Assembly: GCA_021234155.1 (NCBI GenBank)
Contig: JAJEKV010000004.1
Coordinates: 23,717,122 to 23,781,121 of the forward strand
Direction of reading: 5' to 3'
DNA: 64,000 bases
Source: Isoetes taiwanensis
Taxonomy: Eukaryota; Streptophyta; Lycopodiopsida; Isoetales; Isoetaceae
Shown here: positions 58,881-64,000 of the stretch, one piece after another
How positions within the stretch are numbered: position 1 is the first letter of the stretch
How the letters are laid out: each line of letters begins with the position of its first letter
Position numbers and translations under genes: made by a program
The notes under the pieces: model-generated
What the model was told of the DNA's origin: nothing
Seen by the model: only the letters and a program-made list of their open reading frames with translations
The model's database searches: none

Positions 58881-59219
58881 GTGCGCGGATTTTTGGAGCT
58901 ATCATACAGAACTCAAATTCATGATGAAGTAGGTCAAAATTGCTTGGAGAGGGCCGATTTGGGGCTGAGAAGTGTCGATTCAGCATGTAGAACTCCAAGA
59001 GGCAATATGAGGATGAAAAACAGATGTGCCATTCGTTTTCTTATGTTGGTTATTCTTGTCTGTCTAAATGTATTAACTTTTGCTTTTCTATCTATTTGTT
59101 TTGTTCTTCTTAACAAGTTGTTGACTAATGGTAACGAAAATACAAGAAGTATAATAGCCATGGTATTGGTCTTGGTAAGATTAGCGAATAGATCAGTTGC
59201 AAGAGATATGGGTTTGTAG
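58881..59219 (+). CDS. small frame with a membrane-like segment in interior 2 (doubtful)
   Basis: 112 codons with IHDEVGQNCLERADLGLRSV near the start and a hydrophobic stretch (LMLVILVCLNVLTFAFLSIC) at residues 53-73. The same frame recurs in interior 1 (56,374-56,586, 70 codons) and interior 3 (61,010-61,195, shifted before the hydrophobic part). Conservation of the repeats alone could explain that. No RT, gag or protease signature. Listed because it is the only sizeable shared frame. Confidence 0.2.
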   Translation: MRGFLELSYRTQIHDEVGQNCLERADLGLRSVDSACRTPRGNMRMKNRCAIRFLMLVILVCLNVLTFAFLSICFVLLNKLLTNGNENTRSIIAMVLVLVRLANRSVARDMGL

Positions 59220-60007
59220 TATAATATAAACATGCATTATGGATTGCTTGAATAATGGTCTAACTAAGGAAAATTGTAATTTCATGTGAAGCATTTTAAG
59301 GATTGGAATAAAATATATTTATTGCCTCCTAGAGATGGGGCATATGCTGGAGAATGGTCTAGCATAAATACTAAGCATAAATGGTCACTCCACATCAACG
59401 ATAATAAGGTCTACAATGGAGTTTTGAATGCTTCATATTAGTTGCGTCATTTTAATTGCTAGCTAAGGAAAGTGGGATTTTTAATCTGAAATATTAAAGC
59501 ATCATTTTAAACAATGGGTATTTAGATGGATCATGGGAACTTTTGAGTGTTAGAGAGTCGTGAGAAGCTTCTGGGGGCTTCCAGACTATGGCTATGGCAT
59601 GTGTCATTGTTGGGCTACTAAGGAATGGTTCGGGGACTTTATATGAGGTGTGTGCAGTCCTTATAGGGGAAATGAACCAAAAGTAAGCTTTGCATATTGG
59701 AGAATGCTTAGATCTCTATTTTGTTCAACAAAGTGATTTTGGATTTACATCATGGTCTTCATCACTAAGCTCGCTACAACATGATTAAGTTGTATGGGCA
59801 ACCTCGGCAAGGGTAAAATCTAGGCACCTGTGGATAGCAAATATCTAATGAACTTTACATGTGTTGGTCTTTGGTCTTGTATCACCTGTTGTCTTGGTAT
59901 CTTGATATGTCTTGGATCCACCGGAGTCGGACTTCCAGGTTTTGGTGGTCTAGGTTGTTCGAACATTACGCATGTTATCTATGTTTCTTTGATATGTTCT
60001 TGTGCTT

Positions 60008-60735
60008 TGTGACACCAAGTGTGGCATCCGAGATAAGGGATGCATGTCAACTCTTATGACTCCATCGTAAGAGGTCCTCTAGTGTCAGACATGGGATGGA
60101 AAGGGCATGCGCATATGAGGTTCACTCCACCATGCTACAGGGCTTGGAATGTAGGCTGGCTGGGCATTTCTCTGCTAGCAGGGCCTACATGTAGGCTTAC
60201 TGAGCTTCCCATTGTCCCGAAGCTATGGTTATGATGTTTTAGTATTTTGGCTATGTTCTTTGCTTCTGATGCTCATGTGATCATGTTGTTATTGTCTAGC
60301 ATTGTACTCACATAGGATTTTGTGTCTCTGCTTGTGAGTATGTTCTTGTATCCAAGATTTCCAAAGTATTTCTATGCAGGTAGAGGCAGCCAGGGATCCC
60401 CACTTAGTCACGAGGACTAACTCTGGTGAGTGCATGTGCAGTGAATAAGCAAGACAATGGCAGCAGTGCATCTGAGGATGGTGGTTGAGCAAAGCTTCTG
60501 GATTGAATTGTTCACAGTTAAATGTTATATCTGTTGAGAATAGTCAACTATTTGGAAGTTAATTTTACATAATTACATTGAATTCGTAACTATTTGCTCG
60601 TTGTGTTTGGAGTATGTAATTTCAACTATGCAATAGTAAGATTCAATTCTTCACCAATAATATCAACCTAGAATTAGTGCAGGTTTTGACAAGATCCCAA
60701 GTTGCCAGAAGGGTCAACATGACAGGCTCGACACA
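60008..60735 (+). repeat. LTR 2 of the non-autonomous element (728 bp)
   Basis: TGTGACACCAAGTGTGGCATC at the left and GACAGGCTCGACACA at the right. It is followed by GT and the primer site. The 14-base length difference from LTR 1 is a single gap after GATGCTCATGTG (near 60,278). Confidence 0.75.
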
Positions 60736-60737
60736 GT

Positions 60738-60749
60738 TGGTATCAGAGC
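60738..60749 (+). promoter_or_regulatory. primer-binding site after LTR 2
   Basis: A second exact TGGTATCAGAGC, showing that LTR 2 is followed by another 5' interior rather than by flanking DNA. Confidence 0.85.
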
Positions 60750-61377
60750 AATGTTGGATCTTTGGGTGTTGACATTATAATTTGTGCAGTAATGACTTGC
60801 CATAAGAAGGGCAAATTTGATGATCAAGTGCAGCTTAAGCTTGTTTTGTGCCTCTGGGAAGTGGTTTGGAAGAGATTGTTCCACCGAGAGTCTACCGGTA
60901 AACATGCAAAACAGTAAATTGTATGGCCAAGAATCGAAAATTGCCTAAAAGAGGCTGATTTGGGCTTAGAGGGGCCGATTTGCCCTGGGATTGAAAGAGT
61001 TAGGGACTTGTGCACAGATTTTTGGAGCTATCAGACAGGGCTCAGATTCACGATGAAGTAGGTCAAAATTGCTTGGAGAGGGCCGATTTAGGCCTGAAAA
61101 GTGTCGATTCAGCTTGTAGCCCTCCAAGAGGCAATATCAGAATGAAAACAGATGTGCCATTCGTTTTCTTATGTCGGTTATTCTTGTCTGTCTAAATGTA
61201 TTACCTTTTGCTTTTCTCTCTAGTTGTTTTGTTCTTCTTAACAAGTTGTTGACTAATGGTAATGAAAATACAGGAAGTATAACGGCCATGGTGTTGATTT
61301 TGGTAAGATTAGCGAATAGATCAGTTGCAAGAGATCTGGGTTTGTAGTATAATATAAACATGCATTACTAGTAATGG

Positions 61378-61396
61378 TGCCCAGCGTTGCTGGGCA
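61378..61396. repeat. 8-bp perfect hairpin at the right edge of the LTR array
   Basis: TGCCCAGC, loop GTT, GCTGGGCA. It sits 12 bases after interior 3 stops matching interior 2, and TTACTAGTAA, also a palindrome, lies just before it (61,366-61,375). Confidence 0.8.
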
Positions 61397-61733
61397 TAAG
61401 TGAGATGTAAATGATAGGTTTTATTCCAAAAGAATTTGTTGAATTTGCTTTTTGTAGCTTGCTGTAGAATGTATTTTTGTTGTGCTAATATTCGATTTGT
61501 TGAATGGTGCTCATAGGAAGTTTACCTTGTTCAATCGATACCTTATTACAAAAATACATTCCATTGAATTGAATAGGAAGTCAAGTGTCTACATTCTATT
61601 AAACAGGAAGTTAAGTGTTCTTTAGAACTCGAGCAAGAAATATTGATGGCAAGCACTCATGTTCTTAGTGTTAGGTGGCACTTGTGTTTGTAGCAAAGGA
61701 TTGTTGTCTAATCAAAAGGCTCTGCATTGTGCC

Positions 61734-61826
61734 CTCATTGTATTTTTGTGCCAAAATCTAGGCAGGTTATAACCACATACTATCTCATTGTATTTTTGTG
61801 CCAAAATCTAGGCAAGTTATAACCAG
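61734..61826. repeat. 50-bp period direct repeat, two copies
   Basis: CTCATTGTATTTTTGTGCCA, then AAATCTAGGCAGGTTATAACC, occurs at 61,734-61,776 and at 61,784-61,826 with one base different. Confidence 0.85.
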
Positions 61827-62257
61827 GCCAGGTGATGACAAACGCTACTATGATTTAAAATCCTTCCACTTAAAAAACCAAAGGAAAAGAATAATTTTGG
61901 ATAAGAATTAAGAAAAAAGACAATTGCGTCACCTATAAAATTCTGATCTGACTTTATATTACAAAAAAAAAAAAAAAAAAAAAGGGCAAGGCTATTTGGA
62001 TAGTTGCAAGCAAAAATTTTGAATTATGTTTAACATAACTTTTTGCAGAATTGCTATAGCGTGGATTTTTTTCTTTGATTGGCTTATCAACGCAAGACAA
62101 TATAAATATGGCAAGCTCTGTCTGTGTTGTTAGGATACAATGCATAACAATTGTTATTTTATAGATGTCGATGGTTCCCTTAATGCTTGCATTTCAGACT
62201 GGCACATGAATTTTGCTCATATGTATAGTTGCTAAAACTATGTGAACATGCTGCCAT

Positions 62258-62485
62258 TTTGATTTGCTTCCCAACAAATAAAACAAAGTCATTAACATGT
62301 TTTTGCTTTTGAATGTCATCCAGCTTCGTTTAGATTATCATGTACGTGGATCAATGGTACAAATGTCAACACTTTGATTTGCTTCCCAACAAATAAAACA
62401 AAGTCATTAACATGTTTTTGCTTTTGAATGTCATCCAGCTTCGTTTATCATGTGCGTGGATCAATGGTACACATGTACCATCATT
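62258..62485. repeat. 115-bp tandem duplication
   Basis: The segment starting TTTGATTTGCTTCCCAAC at 62,258 repeats at 62,373. Shared words include CATTAACATGTTTTTGC and GTCATCCAGCTTCG; differences are a 4-base gap and a few substitutions toward the end. Confidence 0.85.
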
Positions 62486-63235
62486 ACGAATGACAAATTG
62501 CAATTTAACATGTGATTTGAGAATCCCTCTGATAAAAGACTAAAATATTTGATCAGCCAAATCATTCTGTGTAAAACTTCCAGACTTTGCATGTTAGACC
62601 TATATTCAAAGACGCAGATCAAGACTCTATATTCCTTGGTGCTCAATTGGTTTTATGAATCTATCGCAAAATAGTTTTGCAGGAAATGTTATATGCCCAA
62701 TAATATGTGTACTGGATCACATTCCCCAGGTTTATCTCTTGTGCCTGTCTTGGCCGTTAATTGAAATTGTGCACGCATCTGAACAAAGACACCCAATATA
62801 CTATCAGATTAGGTAGATTTTTACTATCATCTTACCTGCCTTGCAGAACACCTTGAGAAGCTCTTAAGATCAAACTGCAATTCCCTGTTTACAACACATT
62901 CTACAGTTCTTGAATTATCATGATCTGACGCACAGAATTTGGAGGTTGTTAATCTAACCATGTTATGCGATCTGCATTACCAAAATAATCTGGCAAATTC
63001 CTTGGCTTTATGGGAGGAGATCCTGCTGAGAGCGGCATACAACCATGCTCACTACAAAGAGAACTCCAAACTATGCAAAAACATATGCTCTTCTGGATGC
63101 ATATTATAGTGCAGCTTGTACCAAGCGGAAATTAAAACCTTCTAGCAGTTCCCATGTGCCTTCGCTTGAGCACTCCAATGTCAGTTTCAAACATCTTCTC
63201 CTCCAACTTATTTTAATCTAGCTTTTCTCCTAATC

Positions 63236-63797
63236 TTTCCTCCAAGGTTATCAATTCTTCTGCACAGAATACATGGCTGCACCCGGATTATGGATTATAC
63301 ATCTTTTTGTAGAAGCTCTAAACTCAGTAGATAATTCAACCTACATTCCAACGTTGGCAGGCATACTGCAGGTAGATGTCACAATCAATGCTGACATAAA
63401 GGTTCCATGATTTGGATCAATGCCAAAGATAGATAAAGATTCTCTTCGTTCTTTTAAAGACTCCAAAGACCTTGTGGAAAGCCTGGGCTTGGATTCTCTT
63501 TAGTTGCTCATGTTGTATTCTCTGGTCTTCCAAAAGCTCATTTATGTGCAGAAGAAAAAAAAAACACCACAGTAATTGAAGAACATTCTATGTAGTTCAA
63601 ATTCTTCCAAACGAATTTAGAAAGGAGATGAAAGCTGAGAAACTTTAAAACTTTTTTCCTCCAAGGTTATCAATTCTTCTACACAGAATACATGGCTGCG
63701 CCCAGATTATGATTATACATCTTTTTGTGGAAGCTCTAAACTCAGTAGATAATTCAACCTACATTCCAACACTGGCATACTGCAGGTAGATGTCACA
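63236..63797. repeat. direct repeat pair of about 145 bp, 419 bp apart
   Basis: TTTCCTCCAAGGTTATCAAT to GGTAGATGTCACA at 63,236-63,383 and again at 63,655-63,797, about 95% alike by eye. Between them lies unrelated sequence with an AAAAAAAA run. It could be two solo ends of one small element; no inverted termini seen. Confidence 0.8.
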
Positions 63798-64000
63798 GTC
63801 CTACCTTTAATTCATCACTAACTTAGCTGTTGACTTTTATTAGCAACATCACTGACTTGTACAGTAATTGATATGACATTGAGAGAAGTTAACATGTCAA
63901 ACTACATATAAGCTTGTGCCACAACGTCACTTGTGCAGTGTCCGATACATTGTGCCATATCATCTTCTCAGTATTTTAAAGTCGATAAACATGCATATCA

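Larger units (their letters stand above)
55953..61366 (+). mobile_element. tandem array of a non-autonomous LTR retroelement (interior-LTR-interior-LTR-interior)
   Basis: Interior 1 (55,953-57,911, carrying two insertions), LTR (57,912-58,653), interior 2 (58,654-60,007), LTR (60,008-60,735), interior 3 (60,736-61,366, cut). Each LTR begins TGTG and ends CACA and is followed by GT and TGGTATCAGAGC, the complement of initiator methionine tRNA. The interior of 1,354 bases carries no gag-pol motif, so the element must borrow enzymes from a relative. Alternating LTR and interior is what unequal recombination between LTRs leaves. Both outer ends are truncated. I found no clear purine tract before the LTRs. 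Confidence 0.75.
61367..64000. other. non-coding right flank
   Basis: Low-GC DNA without a recognisable gene; the longest frames are about 60 codons. It holds a hairpin at the array edge, an A-tract at 61,963-61,983 and three direct repeat pairs, listed separately. Confidence 0.5.

Noticed and set aside
61963-61983. A21 tract followed by GGGCAAGG as the tail of a second retrocopy
   Set aside because: No direct repeat flanks it and no transcript-like body precedes it. The shared GGGCAAGG after the T-tract at 57,219-57,241 is on the opposite side of a differently oriented tail and is probably chance.
1-64000. tRNA, rRNA or snRNA genes
   Set aside because: I found no cloverleaf with GGTTCGA-type T-loop or rRNA core sequences; only the tRNA-complementary primer sites are present.

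Overview
The window looks like transposon-rich nuclear DNA of a land plant. It holds a chromodomain-bearing Ty3/gypsy retrotransposon, a second LTR family with the classic plant initiator-tRNA primer-binding site (TGGTATCAGAGC), a Harbinger-type MITE, LINE fragments, a pentatricopeptide-repeat (PPR) fragment and GT-AG split exons. The PPR wording and one transposon-like protein family (GSDxCENFFSK) remind me of seed-free vascular plants such as ferns, but a gymnosperm is not excluded. I see no bacterial operons, rRNA, tRNA or CRISPR.

Layout. About 29.65 kb is present twice, head to tail: copy A from about 632 to 30,275 and copy B from about 30,290 to 60,030. Positions differ by roughly 29.63-29.77 kb throughout. 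The order in each copy is: gypsy RNase H, integrase and chromodomain, then its 3' LTR (A 690-5,280; B 30,340-34,910); a broken, unnamed transposon-like protein gene (A 5,700-8,450; B 35,340-38,050); a gene-poor stretch; an array of 2.0-2.25-kb non-coding repeats (A 10,347-15,060; B 39,915-44,695); a lysine-rich Mediator-26-like ORF (intact only in B, 45,272-45,946); a PPR fragment; an unrecognised split gene; a LINE reverse-transcriptase tail; and a non-autonomous LTR array that received a MITE and a processed retrocopy. The 5' reverse-transcriptase part of the gypsy element (1-630) is outside the duplication. After 60,030 the LTR array continues to 61,366 and is followed by 2.6 kb of non-coding DNA with three short direct repeats.

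Almost every coding region up to about 54.7 kb is broken by 1-6-base insertions and deletions that differ between A and B. These often sit at CTG, CAG or CG sites. The repeats at 55.9-61.4 kb agree far better with each other. I therefore suspect uncorrected long-read errors, possibly basecalling errors at methylated cytosines, and an assembly origin for the duplication is a live possibility. Calls of 'pseudogene' below are for the sequence as given.

The best-supported observations are in the clean right-hand part. The LTR array carries a 197-bp MITE with a TTA target duplication and a poly(A)-tailed retrocopy with a 13-bp target duplication. In both cases the empty site is visible in a sister repeat. 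The genes do not form an operon or pathway; the window is mainly a record of nested and tandem transposition.
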